Positions 14,875 to 23,243 of a stretch of DNA of 27,607 nucleotides are shown piece by piece (position 1 is the first letter of the stretch; the number at the start of each line of letters is the position of its first letter). The position numbers were made by a program, and so were the translations under genes. This DNA is from Betaproteobacteria bacterium (GTDB taxonomy: Bacteria > Pseudomonadota > Gammaproteobacteria > Burkholderiales > Burkholderiaceae): positions 1 through 27,607 of the forward strand of contig JAGWXN010000014.1 of assembly GCA_018969885.1 (NCBI GenBank), in the 5' to 3' direction. The notes below the pieces were generated by a model. The model was given only the letters and a program-made list of their open reading frames with translations. It had not been told where the DNA came from and did not search any database.

Positions 14875-17013
14875 ATGCGTATCTATAGCCATCGTGATCG
14901 TCCGTTTCATCTGGGGCCGCTTGCGCTCGAGGCGTTGGCGCGTGTGCCGTCGTGTGAGGCGGACAGCAGTGCCGTGCTGCCGTCGGAGCATCGGACGCCA
15001 GGCGACGCTGCAATTGCCCACGTGCTCGATGACTACTTCACGCTATTTCGATGTCATCTCAACGGACCCGTGGCGGCCGCGCGGGCGCCGATTCCAGACG
15101 ATCCGGCGCTGCGGACGGCCAATCTGAAGGCCTCGGCTTATTTTTTGGACGCCAGCATCGTTGGGGGCTGTTGTCTGGAGGCGGCTGACTGGCTGGCAGA
15201 ACCTGTATCGGGGCACACCCATGCGCTGGTGATGCTGGTGGAGTTTGGACGTGAGCCGCGCCCAGGTGATTTCGGTGAGGCCTGGATCGCAGGCAGCAAC
15301 GCGGCGCGTACGGATCTGCGCGCGACCGAACTGGCTGCAGTGCTGTCCGGTTATCTCAGGCGGATGGGGTTCTCCGCGACCGGGCATGCGGCGGGGGCGA
15401 CGTCGGTTCATCTGGAGCGGCTCGCGCAGCGCGCGGGTGTCGTCCGTGCCGATGCAGGCATGCTGGTGGCGCCGTATCTACATCGCGGTTTCCGGTTGGC
15501 GGTGGTCACCACTGACTACGCGTTTGAGGCAGACCTTGCGCTCGACCCCGCGGGTTCACTCACGCCTGACGATCCGGCGGTCGTGATGGGTCAGAACGGG
15601 ACCCGCCCCGCATGGTGGGACGCCGAACTCGAACGGCGGCCGCTTCACCTCGGCCGTTATCCAATGGAGCGCATTGCCCGGCGGGATACGCCCACGACGC
15701 TGGTCGAAGAGGAGGCGATCGTACGAGTGCCCAAGCGCGCTGATTTCTTTAAGCGTGCGCAGGCCGGTGATCTGGGCGAGAAGGCCAAACGCGAACGGAT
15801 GCGCTTTCCGATGAAGCATCCCTATGCGCTTGGCATGCAACCCCTTATCGCCGGAATGGTGCCCCTGCAGGGCTCACGCGAGCCTCTGGTGCCCACGGGT
15901 CTTGGCGGCGATCTGTCTGATCCCCTCGCCAATGCCCAGGCGATCAAGGCGCTGGGCTATTTCCTGGGGGCCGACTTTGTAGGCATCTGCCGGGCCGAGC
16001 CCTGGATGTACTACTCCCATGACGAAGTCGAGGGCAAGCCGATCCCCGCCTATCACCGATATGCGGTGGTGATGCTGATCGATCAGGGCTTTGAGACCAT
16101 GGAGGGGGCCTCGGGCGATGACTGGATCTCTGCCTCGCAATCGATGCGCGCCTATATGCGAGGCGCTGAGATCGCGGGAATCATGGCCGCACACTGCCGG
16201 CGAATGGGCTACTCGGCGCGCTCCCACTCGAATGCACACTCCGAGGTCATTCACAACCCGGCGATTCTCATGGCGGGCCTGGGCGAAGTGAGCCGGATCG
16301 GTGACACCATCCTCAATCCCTTCATCGGACCCCGCTCGAAAAGCGTTGTGTTCACCACCGATCTGCCGCTGACAGTCGATCAACCGATCGATTTCGGTCT
16401 GCAGTCCTTTTGCGAGTCATGCAGAAAGTGCGCGCGCGAGTGCCCGTGCAACGCGATTCCGTTTGGCCCGAAGGTGATGTTCAACGGCTATGAGATCTGG
16501 AAGGCCGATGTCGAGAAGTGCACCAAATATCGTGTGACCAACATGAAAGGCTCCGCCTGTGGTCGCTGCATGAAGACCTGCCCCTGGAATCGCGAAGACA
16601 CGGTCGAGGCCGAGCGCCTCATGTGGTTGTCGATCGAGCATCCTGAACTCGCGCCTGCAATCGCAGCTGCCGATGATGCGGCGGGAAACGGTATGCGAAA
16701 TCCCGTGAAGCGCTGGTGGTTCGATCTCGAGGTGGTGGATGGCGTGGCCCAACGCCCGGTTGCGGGCGTCAATGAGCGCGACCTCGACCTCGAACGCATC
16801 CGCCTGGGCGAGCGCCAGAAACTTGCCATGTTTCCGCCCCATCTGCAGCCCGCAGGGGGCACCACGCTTGAGGCGGTGGTGCCGGTTGACCGTGAGGCGG
16901 GGCTTGCCGCCTATGTCATGGCGGAGCCGGTAGAGCGGGCGCGCGCACGCCTGGCAGCGATCCCGGTGGTACGTGAAAACGAACAGAAAACCGCTAGTCG
17001 TGAACGTCAATGA
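14875..17013 (+). CDS. rdhA: Cobalamin/Fe-S reductive dehalogenase homologue, cytoplasmic type, with internal duplication (712 aa)
   Basis: A B12- and [4Fe-4S]-dependent reductase of the RdhA family, which removes halogens from organohalides. Residues about 353-506 form the cobalamin-binding domain, with the family stretch AGLGEVSRIGDTILNPFIGPR and VVFTTDLPL. The cluster region follows: C513, C516, C519, C523 (CxxCxxCxxxCP), then C549, C562, C565, C569 (CGRCMKTCP). The first 230 residues repeat the cobalamin domain without clusters: RPFHLGP (10) matches RPLHLGR (255), and WIAGSN...RRMGFSA matches WISASQ...RRMGYSA. There is no Tat signal and no rdhB anchor, so it is like the cytoplasmic NpRdhA/BhbA class rather than respiratory enzymes. 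The 140-residue tail after the clusters is too short for a fused flavin reductase. No ribosome site is seen at the ATG. Confidence 0.85.
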   Translation: MRIYSHRDRPFHLGPLALEALARVPSCEADSSAVLPSEHRTPGDAAIAHVLDDYFTLFRCHLNGPVAAARAPIPDDPALRTANLKASAYFLDASIVGGCCLEAADWLAEPVSGHTHALVMLVEFGREPRPGDFGEAWIAGSNAARTDLRATELAAVLSGYLRRMGFSATGHAAGATSVHLERLAQRAGVVRADAGMLVAPYLHRGFRLAVVTTDYAFEADLALDPAGSLTPDDPAVVMGQNGTRPAWWDAELERRPLHLGRYPMERIARRDTPTTLVEEEAIVRVPKRADFFKRAQAGDLGEKAKRERMRFPMKHPYALGMQPLIAGMVPLQGSREPLVPTGLGGDLSDPLANAQAIKALGYFLGADFVGICRAEPWMYYSHDEVEGKPIPAYHRYAVVMLIDQGFETMEGASGDDWISASQSMRAYMRGAEIAGIMAAHCRRMGYSARSHSNAHSEVIHNPAILMAGLGEVSRIGDTILNPFIGPRSKSVVFTTDLPLTVDQPIDFGLQSFCESCRKCARECPCNAIPFGPKVMFNGYEIWKADVEKCTKYRVTNMKGSACGRCMKTCPWNREDTVEAERLMWLSIEHPELAPAIAAADDAAGNGMRNPVKRWWFDLEVVDGVAQRPVAGVNERDLDLERIRLGERQKLAMFPPHLQPAGGTTLEAVVPVDREAGLAAYVMAEPVERARARLAAIPVVRENEQKTASRERQ

Positions 17014-17080
17014 CACCGCCTCGGTATCCAAGGTCTACAGGTCGGGTATCCCGCACTCACTGATTCAAGGAGGTCATCTC

Positions 17081-18055
17081 ATGTACATACCGGTTTTACG
17101 CCGCGTTACGATCGCACTGATCGCTGGTTTCGCGTCGCTGTCGGCCACCGCTCAGGAGTATCCGACGAGGCCCATTCGCATGATTGTTCCCTGGCCCGCA
17201 GGCGGGTTGGTGGACATCGCTGCGCGGACCGTTGCGAAGGAGTTGCAGGCGAGCATGGGGCAACCCGTCGTGATCGACAACAAGGCGGGCGCTGGCGGTG
17301 TGATTGGCGCAGACCTGGTGGCAAAGGCTGCCCCCGATGGCTATACGCTCGCCCTCACCACCTCGGCCCTCAACATGAACGCAGCGCTGGGTCAGAAGCT
17401 CCCGTTCGATGGGATCAATGATTTCGCGCCGGTGGCGGTTGTGGCGTATGCGCCCTCCATCGTGGTGGTCAATGTCGGCTTGGCCGCCAAGACAGTGCAG
17501 GAGCTCACCGCGCTCGCCCGCGCGCGCCCCGGCAAGTTGTCCTACGCCTCCGCGGGCATCGGTTCGCCTGCCCACCTGGCCACGGAGCTTTACAAGTTCA
17601 CGATGGGTCTGGATATCGCGCACATCCCCTATAAGGGCGCACCGCAGGCAATCACCGATCTGATCGCGGGTCACGTCGACATTCTGTTCGCCAACGCAGC
17701 GGTGGCGTTGCCGCAGATCCGGTCGGGTGCGGTACGCGCAATCGCGGTCACGGGTGAACAGCGATTTTCGGCGCTTCCTGATCTGCCCACGATGGCCGAA
17801 TCCGGTGTCAAGGACTTCGAAGCTGATCAGTGGTTGGGCATCCTGGCGCCAAAGGGCACTTCGCCAGCCGTCATGCGTCGCCTCCGTGGCGAGATTGACC
17901 GCGCGCTCTTGAGCGAGAGCCTGCGAACTGCGCTTACGAACAGCGGAATGTCGGCTGCACCCGTGGCAACGCTCGAACAGTTTTCAGCCTACCTGCGTGA
18001 CGATCTGGCCAAGTGGACCGCGGTCGTGAAGCGGGCCAATATCAAAGCCGATTAA
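17081..18055 (+). CDS. Bug/TctC-family periplasmic binding protein (324 aa)
   Basis: A second Bug-type solute-binding protein. The start at 17081 is fixed by a strong CAAGGAGG ribosome site seven bases before ATG; the frame is open back to 16973, overlapping rdhA. Signal peptide residues 1 to about 25 end ATAQ, followed by YPTRPIRMIVPWPAGG, the usual first strand and glycine loop, then AGAGGVIGADLVAKAAPDGYTLAL and IPYKGAPQAI. Length is normal. Placed 67 bases after rdhA and 26 before the sulfatase, it probably belongs to the same transcript and may bind the compound they act on, or a product. No permease is encoded here. Confidence 0.88.
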   Translation: MYIPVLRRVTIALIAGFASLSATAQEYPTRPIRMIVPWPAGGLVDIAARTVAKELQASMGQPVVIDNKAGAGGVIGADLVAKAAPDGYTLALTTSALNMNAALGQKLPFDGINDFAPVAVVAYAPSIVVVNVGLAAKTVQELTALARARPGKLSYASAGIGSPAHLATELYKFTMGLDIAHIPYKGAPQAITDLIAGHVDILFANAAVALPQIRSGAVRAIAVTGEQRFSALPDLPTMAESGVKDFEADQWLGILAPKGTSPAVMRRLRGEIDRALLSESLRTALTNSGMSAAPVATLEQFSAYLRDDLAKWTAVVKRANIKAD

Positions 18056-18081
18056 TCGGGGTCTGTTCTTACAGGTCAGCC

Positions 18082-20388
18082 ATGATGTCCCATCCCTCGT
18101 ATCCGTCAGACCGTTCACCCGGTGTAACCGTTGCCAAGACGCTCGCGCAATCGCGCCCGCACTGGCCGCCTCCGGTGCGTGCGCGCCCTGGTAGTCCGAA
18201 TGTCATCGTGATCCTGTTGGATGACATGGGGTTTTCGGATCTGGGGTGCTTTGGTGGCGACATTGACACGCCCAATATCGATGCACTCGCGGCGGGTGGG
18301 CTGCGCTTTACCGGCTACACCACGGTGCCCATGTGCACGCCCGCGCGCGCGGCCCTGCTCACTGGGCGTAACCCGCACAGCGTGGGCTGTGGCTGGCTGT
18401 CTCAGAGCAATCCCGGGTATCCGGGTTATGGCGGTGAGATATCGCTCGCGGCTCCCACCATGGCGGAGCTATTGCGTGCCGGGGGCTATTCCACGCTCGC
18501 GGCGGGCAAGTGGCACAACACCTACGACCGCAACAATTTGCCGGGAGGCGATACCCGCTCCTGGCCGATCCAGCGAGGGTTTGATCAGTTCTACGGTTTC
18601 ATGGGCGCCGAAACCAGCTATTTCCAACCTGACAACATGATGGAGGGCAACCATCCGGCTAATGTAGTGCGCTATCCCGATGGTTATTTTGCGCCCGATG
18701 ACTATACCCAGCGTGCCGTGGAATGGGTCACGCAGCACGCCACCAGTTCACCCGACAAACCTTTCTTTCTGTACCTGGCTTTTCAGACGCCCCACGGCCC
18801 GCTGCATGCGAAGCCCCAGGACCTGCAGCGCTACCGTGGCCGCTTCAATGAGGGTTGGGATGTACTGCGTCGCCGGCGCTACGAGCGCCAACGCGCTGCC
18901 GGTCTCATCGAACCGAACGCAGGTTTTGCGCCGCGCAACCCAGGCGTGCCGGACTGGGCATCGCTCAGTGAAGACGAGCGCGCGCTCTTTGCGCGCTACA
19001 TGGAGGTGTACGCAGCACTCCTCGATAACGCTGACCAGAACGTGGGCCGGCTCATGAGCTGTCTGCGTCGGGTGGGTCGCTTTGACAACACGCTGGTGCT
19101 ACTCACCTCCGACAATGGTGCCAATGCGGTCGCGGGGCCTTCGGGCGTCATGAATCTGATCGGGCGCCGGATGGGGGCAACCGAAAACATGGCGCTCAAT
19201 CTGCGATTGCTTGAGGAAGATCGAGTGGGTGATGCAGATACCTACGTCTGCTATCCCACCGGATGGACGCAGCTCAGCAATACGCCTTACCGGTATTTCA
19301 AGCGCACGCCGATGGCGGGCGGTATTCGCGTGCCCCTCGTGATGCACTGGCCGCAGCAGATCGTCGATCCGGGCGCCATCCGGAGGCAGTGGGTTCATGT
19401 CACCGACCTTTTGCCGACGGTCATGGACTACACGGGTGGGCAAATGCCGCAGCATTTCAACGGACACCCAACCCAGCCGTTTGATGGGAAGAGCTTCTCG
19501 ACGATGGTGAATGACGCGGGAGCGCCGGCTGCCCGAACGCGTCAATACTATGAGCTTCAGGGCAGTCGTGCGTACATCTCGGGCTCCTGGAAGATCGTGT
19601 CGCTCCAGACCCCGGACAAGGCGATTGATCTCGATAACTGGATGCTGTTCAACCTTGCGGATGATCCCGCCGAGATCAACGATCTCGCGTCGACCGAGTC
19701 CGTGCGGCTTCGCCAACTGATCGACGAATTCGAGGCCGAAGCGGGTGAGAACCACGTCTACCCGATCGATACGCGCGATGAGCGTCGCAACCACCATGTG
19801 CCGCCCTATGAGGTCGAGCGCATGCTGATGCCACGCCGGTTTTACCCGTTGGGACCCTCGGTACCCTCGCTCGTGGTGTCACCGCTTGTCTGCGATCGCA
19901 GCTATCGGCTGGAGGCTTTCTTTGAGTGGTCGCCCGGGCAGGAGGGCGTGATCTTTGCGCTGGGCGATCGCTTCTGTGGTTTGGCGCTGTTTGTGGAAGC
20001 CGGTCAGCTTCATTGCGTGTACCAATGGTGGCATCAGCCCACCGCGCTGCCCGTCATGACGCTGTCCGAAGGCGCGCAGATCTTCCGTTTCAACTACGTT
20101 GCCACGGGCGGCCGAAAAGGGCACGCGAGCGCCTGGCTCAACGACATGCAGTCTGCCGACGCAATAGATCTGTCGCCGACCATGCTGCGCATTCCCACCG
20201 CAGGAATGAGTGTTGGACTATCGCGTCGATTGTCAGTTAGCGAACGCTATGCGCATCGGGGTGCATTTCAGTACGAAGGGGTGATCGACCATATCCTGAT
20301 CACGCCCGGCGAACTTGCCCCGGGTAGTACGCTCGAACCCAGCGAAGAAAGGGCACAGGCTGCGATCAGGGAGGCGGCCAGATCGTAG
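18082..20388 (+). CDS. Formylglycine-dependent arylsulfatase-family hydrolase (768 aa)
   Basis: A type I sulfatase that would cleave a sulfate ester using a formylglycine made from cysteine. The active-site signature CTPARAALLTGR places that cysteine at residue 85, with metal-binding Asp47-Asp48 in LLDDMGFSD and the later SDNG motif (Asp344, Asn345). It resembles the AtsA-like arylsulfatases, including YKR-like and GGIRVPLVMHWP in the C-terminal half (here RYFKRTPMAGGIRVP). Residues about 600-768 form an extra beta-rich domain similar to the lectin-like C terminus of long arylsulfatases. No signal peptide is seen, so the enzyme should be cytoplasmic unless the start is wrong; ATG 18082 and 18085 are both possible, each with a weak AGG. 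A formylglycine-generating enzyme is needed and none is in the window. Confidence 0.88.
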   Translation: MMSHPSYPSDRSPGVTVAKTLAQSRPHWPPPVRARPGSPNVIVILLDDMGFSDLGCFGGDIDTPNIDALAAGGLRFTGYTTVPMCTPARAALLTGRNPHSVGCGWLSQSNPGYPGYGGEISLAAPTMAELLRAGGYSTLAAGKWHNTYDRNNLPGGDTRSWPIQRGFDQFYGFMGAETSYFQPDNMMEGNHPANVVRYPDGYFAPDDYTQRAVEWVTQHATSSPDKPFFLYLAFQTPHGPLHAKPQDLQRYRGRFNEGWDVLRRRRYERQRAAGLIEPNAGFAPRNPGVPDWASLSEDERALFARYMEVYAALLDNADQNVGRLMSCLRRVGRFDNTLVLLTSDNGANAVAGPSGVMNLIGRRMGATENMALNLRLLEEDRVGDADTYVCYPTGWTQLSNTPYRYFKRTPMAGGIRVPLVMHWPQQIVDPGAIRRQWVHVTDLLPTVMDYTGGQMPQHFNGHPTQPFDGKSFSTMVNDAGAPAARTRQYYELQGSRAYISGSWKIVSLQTPDKAIDLDNWMLFNLADDPAEINDLASTESVRLRQLIDEFEAEAGENHVYPIDTRDERRNHHVPPYEVERMLMPRRFYPLGPSVPSLVVSPLVCDRSYRLEAFFEWSPGQEGVIFALGDRFCGLALFVEAGQLHCVYQWWHQPTALPVMTLSEGAQIFRFNYVATGGRKGHASAWLNDMQSADAIDLSPTMLRIPTAGMSVGLSRRLSVSERYAHRGAFQYEGVIDHILITPGELAPGSTLEPSEERAQAAIREAARS

Positions 20389-20396
20389 ACCGATTG

Positions 20397-20412
20397 GGGG
20401 CATTGATGCCCC
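20397..20412. terminator. Hairpin between convergent genes, possible bidirectional terminator
   Basis: GGGGCA-TTGA-TGCCCC forms a six-pair stem with a four-base loop nine bases after the sulfatase stop and before the end of the opposing isochorismatase gene. There is no run of T on either side, so it is not a classic intrinsic terminator. Confidence 0.35.
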
Positions 20413-20479
20413 GGCGGGTGGACGACGGGCGGGTGCACGGCGCGCTTCGATCTGCGCGCGAGCGCGCTTCGCATCCGGT

Positions 20480-21169
20480 TCAGGTGCGCGGCGTTGAAAG
20501 CATCGCGATGATGTCGTCGGTGCTGCGAACATCGGCAAAAAACTGCGCGAGGCTCACCAGCGCACCCAGATGTTCGGCGTCAGATCGGGCGGCGTTGGCA
20601 TCGCTTGCCATCACCACCTTGTAGTCGGCCATCATGGCATCGCGCGCTGAGGCCTCGCAGCACACGTTGGTGAGCGTGCCAGCGATCACCACGGTGTCGA
20701 TGCCGCGCTCGCGGAGATGCCGCGGAAGTTCGCAAGCCCCGGGGAAAAAAGCGCTGTAACGCTTCTTGGCGAGCTGAAGATCGCCCGGTTCCACCTCCAG
20801 CGCCGGCCACAGCGCGTGATCCGCTGAGCCCGGGCTGAGCGCGGCCAGAATGGCCTCGGCATGCGCCGGGTTCACCATGTGTTCAAAGAAGTGGGGCCAG
20901 GCATCGGGACCGCTGCGGGCAAAGGTGCCGAGCGTGAAAGCCACCAGCCCGCCGCCAGCCCGCACGGCGCGCGCCAGCTGGTTGATGCGGGGTACGATCT
21001 CGCGCGCGGCCGGGGTTTCGGAGGGCGCGCCCTCGCGAAGAAACGCGTTCTGCATATCGATCACCACCAGTGCGCTCCTGCGGCAATCGAGATGTTCGTA
21101 GATGTGCTGACGGCCCCGTCGTACGCGCAGCCGCTCGGCGATTTCAGCAGGAAGGGTAGTCGGGTGCAT
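20480..21169 (-). CDS. Isochorismatase-family cysteine hydrolase (229 aa)
   Basis: A cytoplasmic hydrolase of the isochorismatase-like superfamily, whose members split isochorismate, N-carbamoyl compounds, nicotinamide or related amides. The triad is visible: Asp38 in VVIDMQNAF, Lys136 in AKKRYSAFF, and Cys170 in TLTNVCCEASARDA; the cis-peptide region before the cysteine (VIAGTLTN) is also present. Length is normal. The start at 21169 is chosen since homology begins near residue 30 and an upstream extension to 21241 adds low-complexity residues; no ribosome site is seen. The substrate cannot be told. Many relatives with a TLTNVCCE motif are N-carbamoylsarcosine- or biuret-type amidases, which would fit a catabolic setting. 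It stands alone, convergent to the sulfatase and divergent from the isomerase gene. Confidence 0.82.
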   Translation of the reverse strand: MHPTTLPAEIAERLRVRRGRQHIYEHLDCRRSALVVIDMQNAFLREGAPSETPAAREIVPRINQLARAVRAGGGLVAFTLGTFARSGPDAWPHFFEHMVNPAHAEAILAALSPGSADHALWPALEVEPGDLQLAKKRYSAFFPGACELPRHLRERGIDTVVIAGTLTNVCCEASARDAMMADYKVVMASDANAARSDAEHLGALVSLAQFFADVRSTDDIIAMLSTPRT

Positions 21170-21330
21170 GGCGTTGGGGGTGAGGGGTTGGGACCGCGAT
21201 GATCGGGATGGTGGCGAGGCGTCTTTCAAAAGGAGCCGCAAAATCTATCCGAGTCGCCCGCAGGTGTCCATCTGGCGGAGCATGATCAGGCAGGCCAAGA
21301 TCACGGCATCTCGCCGGGTGCTGGCCTCGC

Positions 21331-21359
21331 GTGACAGGGTAGGGCGGCTAGGTTATGTT
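21331..21359 (+). promoter_or_regulatory. Possible sigma-70 promoter for the isomerase-Bug operon
   Basis: GTGACA (21331-21336, five of six) and TATGTT (21354-21359, four of six) are separated by 17 bases, 29 bases before the ATG at 21389. The spacing is ideal and the position sensible, inside the 219-base divergent gap after the isochorismatase gene. Confidence 0.4.
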
Positions 21360-21388
21360 GGCGCGGTCTCCTCAACTGGTCTGATGCG

Positions 21389-22225
21389 ATGAAACTCTCC
21401 CTGTCTGCGCGCGTGGGCGAACAGTTCTTCAATAAGCGTGTGGCCGCGCTCACCTTGTCTCAGCTCGCCGATATCGCGGTATCCAGTGGCTACCACGCGG
21501 TGTGCATGCGCGCCTCGCAGGTGGGCGTACACAGCTCGCGTGAGCAGATCGATGAGGCGGCGACGCTTCTGAAGCGTCGCGGGCTCGCGGTCTCCATGAT
21601 CACGGGTGATTTCGCTATTCCGGAGAACTCTGATGCGGGGCCTGGTGCGCTGCGAGCCATCACGCCTTTTCTGGATCTTGCGGAAGCGTTTGACTGCAAG
21701 CTCATCCGGGTGGCGCTACGCGTGGAAGACGACATTGAGTGGGCGCGGCGTGCAAGCCTTGAGGCGCGCGAACGGAGCATCCGTCTGGTGCATCAGTGTC
21801 ATAACCAATCGCTTTTCGAGCAGGTTGAACCGATGCTACGGGTGGTTGATCGGATCGGTTGCGACAACTTTGGCATCACCTATGAGCCCGCCAATCTCGA
21901 ATTGTGTGGCGAGTCGTACGGTGCGGACACCATCGCCCGCCTGGCTCCCCATATTTTCAATGTGTATCTGCAGAATCAGCGGCTTGATCCTGCCGGCCCC
22001 TCGGTGATTACGACCTGGTGTCGGGGGCCCATCCGGTTCGAGCAGATTCCGCTCTGGGATCCGCGGGGAATCAATTTTCCGGCAGTGATGGAACAGCTCG
22101 CCGCAGTGGGCTATCAGGGCTATGTCACCGTGCATCAGGCGGGGCTGAACACGCCGGTAATCGATGGTTCGGAGAGCGCCCGGTACCTGAAAAGCATTCA
22201 CGGCTTCGAGCCGTCGATGGCGTAA
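21389..22225 (+). CDS. Sugar phosphate isomerase/epimerase-like TIM-barrel protein (278 aa)
   Basis: A cytoplasmic protein of the xylose isomerase-like/AP endonuclease 2 TIM-barrel superfamily, which includes epimerases, hydroxypyruvate isomerase and inosose dehydratases. The barrel shows alternating strands: SLSARVG at the start, YHAVCMRASQVGVH, GLAVSMITGDF, CKLIRVAL, IRLVHQCHNQSL, FGITYEPANLEL with a Glu that could be a metal ligand, HIFNVYLQN, and GYVTVHQAG near the end. The QCHNQSLFE segment, where relatives have EPH or ENH, places a histidine at the usual metal site. Exact reaction unknown. No strong ribosome site precedes the ATG. It is 34 bases before a Bug binding protein and probably co-transcribed. 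Confidence 0.7.
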   Translation: MKLSLSARVGEQFFNKRVAALTLSQLADIAVSSGYHAVCMRASQVGVHSSREQIDEAATLLKRRGLAVSMITGDFAIPENSDAGPGALRAITPFLDLAEAFDCKLIRVALRVEDDIEWARRASLEARERSIRLVHQCHNQSLFEQVEPMLRVVDRIGCDNFGITYEPANLELCGESYGADTIARLAPHIFNVYLQNQRLDPAGPSVITTWCRGPIRFEQIPLWDPRGINFPAVMEQLAAVGYQGYVTVHQAGLNTPVIDGSESARYLKSIHGFEPSMA

Positions 22226-22259
22226 CCAGTCTGTTTGGCGATTCATCCTGGGAGGTCAC

Positions 22260-23243
22260 ATGGTTGCGCTCTTGAAAACGGTCCTCATCATGATGCTGGC
22301 GGGGCTACCCTTTGCGGGCATGGCGCAGCCACTTAAATTTCCCGAGCGTCCCATCAGGCTGATCATCCCCTTTGCGGCCGGAGGGGGTACCGATATTGTT
22401 GCCCGCATCGTGGCCCAGCGTCTGGTGGAGACGATTGGCCAGTCGGTGATCGTGGAGGCCAAGCCGGGTGGTGGAGGCGCCATTGCTGTCGCCGAATTGA
22501 TGCGGGCTGCCCCCGATGGGCATGTGTTGCTGATTGCAACCAGTTCGAATGCGGTGCTCCCGGTTGTGGCTGGGCTGTCATGGCACCCCAGTAACGACTT
22601 CACGCCAATCGCAATCGTTTATTCCTATCCGTTTGTGCTGGCCACCAACAGCGACAACTCGCAGCGATTTCCTGATCTGGCTCAGTTCATCGCACGGGTT
22701 CGATCGGAGCCCGATAAGGTGGCCTGGGGCTCATCCGGTATCGGTGGACCCCAGCATCTGGTGGGTGAGCACTTCAACAAAGTCGCTGGGCTGAAAATGG
22801 TGCACGTGCCCTACAAGGGCAATGCCCCGATGATTCAGGCGCTTCGCGCCAATGAAGTTCAGGTCGTTTTCGATACCCAGACGCTCATGCTGCCGCACAT
22901 TCAGGAGGGGCGACTCAAACCGCTTGCCATCACCTCAGCCAAGCGTTCGAGTCGGCTGCCCGACACCCCAACGCTGAGCGAAGCCGGATACCCGGATCTT
23001 GCGGTGGAAATCACCAACTATGTCCTCGCGCCCAAGGGCACACCGGTTGCAATTCAGCGCGAGCTGAATCGGCAGTTCGCTGCGGCGCTTGAACACCCGG
23101 ATGTGCGCGATCGGCTGCAGGGGTTCGGGCATACCGTGCCTTTGGCCGCCGACAATTCGCCTGAGGCCGTCAAGGCGCATATCGACCGTTTCAGCGCAAC
23201 CTATGGACCGCTTGCGCGGGAAGTGGGTGGCGCCAACCGTTAA
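22260..23243 (+). CDS. Bug/TctC-family periplasmic binding protein (327 aa)
   Basis: A third Bug-type binding protein, with a GGGAGGT ribosome site directly before ATG 22260. The signal peptide ends near residue 23 (AGMAQ). Family motifs follow: FPERPIRLIIPFAAGGGTDIVARIVAQRL region (glycine loop with GGGTDIV), AKPGGGGAIAVAELM, APDGHVLLI, and VPYKGNAPMI. Length is normal. It follows the TIM-barrel isomerase by 34 bases, so its ligand may be a sugar acid or cyclitol-like compound; this is inference. Its TAA stop overlaps the stop of the opposing NMT1-like gene in a TTAA palindrome. Confidence 0.88.
   Translation: MVALLKTVLIMMLAGLPFAGMAQPLKFPERPIRLIIPFAAGGGTDIVARIVAQRLVETIGQSVIVEAKPGGGGAIAVAELMRAAPDGHVLLIATSSNAVLPVVAGLSWHPSNDFTPIAIVYSYPFVLATNSDNSQRFPDLAQFIARVRSEPDKVAWGSSGIGGPQHLVGEHFNKVAGLKMVHVPYKGNAPMIQALRANEVQVVFDTQTLMLPHIQEGRLKPLAITSAKRSSRLPDTPTLSEAGYPDLAVEITNYVLAPKGTPVAIQRELNRQFAAALEHPDVRDRLQGFGHTVPLAADNSPEAVKAHIDRFSATYGPLAREVGGANR

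Noticed and set aside
14551..14876. Small frames in the divergent gap (81 and 117 codons)
   Set aside because: They run through the tandem repeat and have biased, low-complexity translations with no ribosome site.
19099..19797. Minus-strand frame (232 codons)
   Set aside because: Antisense of the sulfatase; no domain signal and the sulfatase motifs continue through the region.
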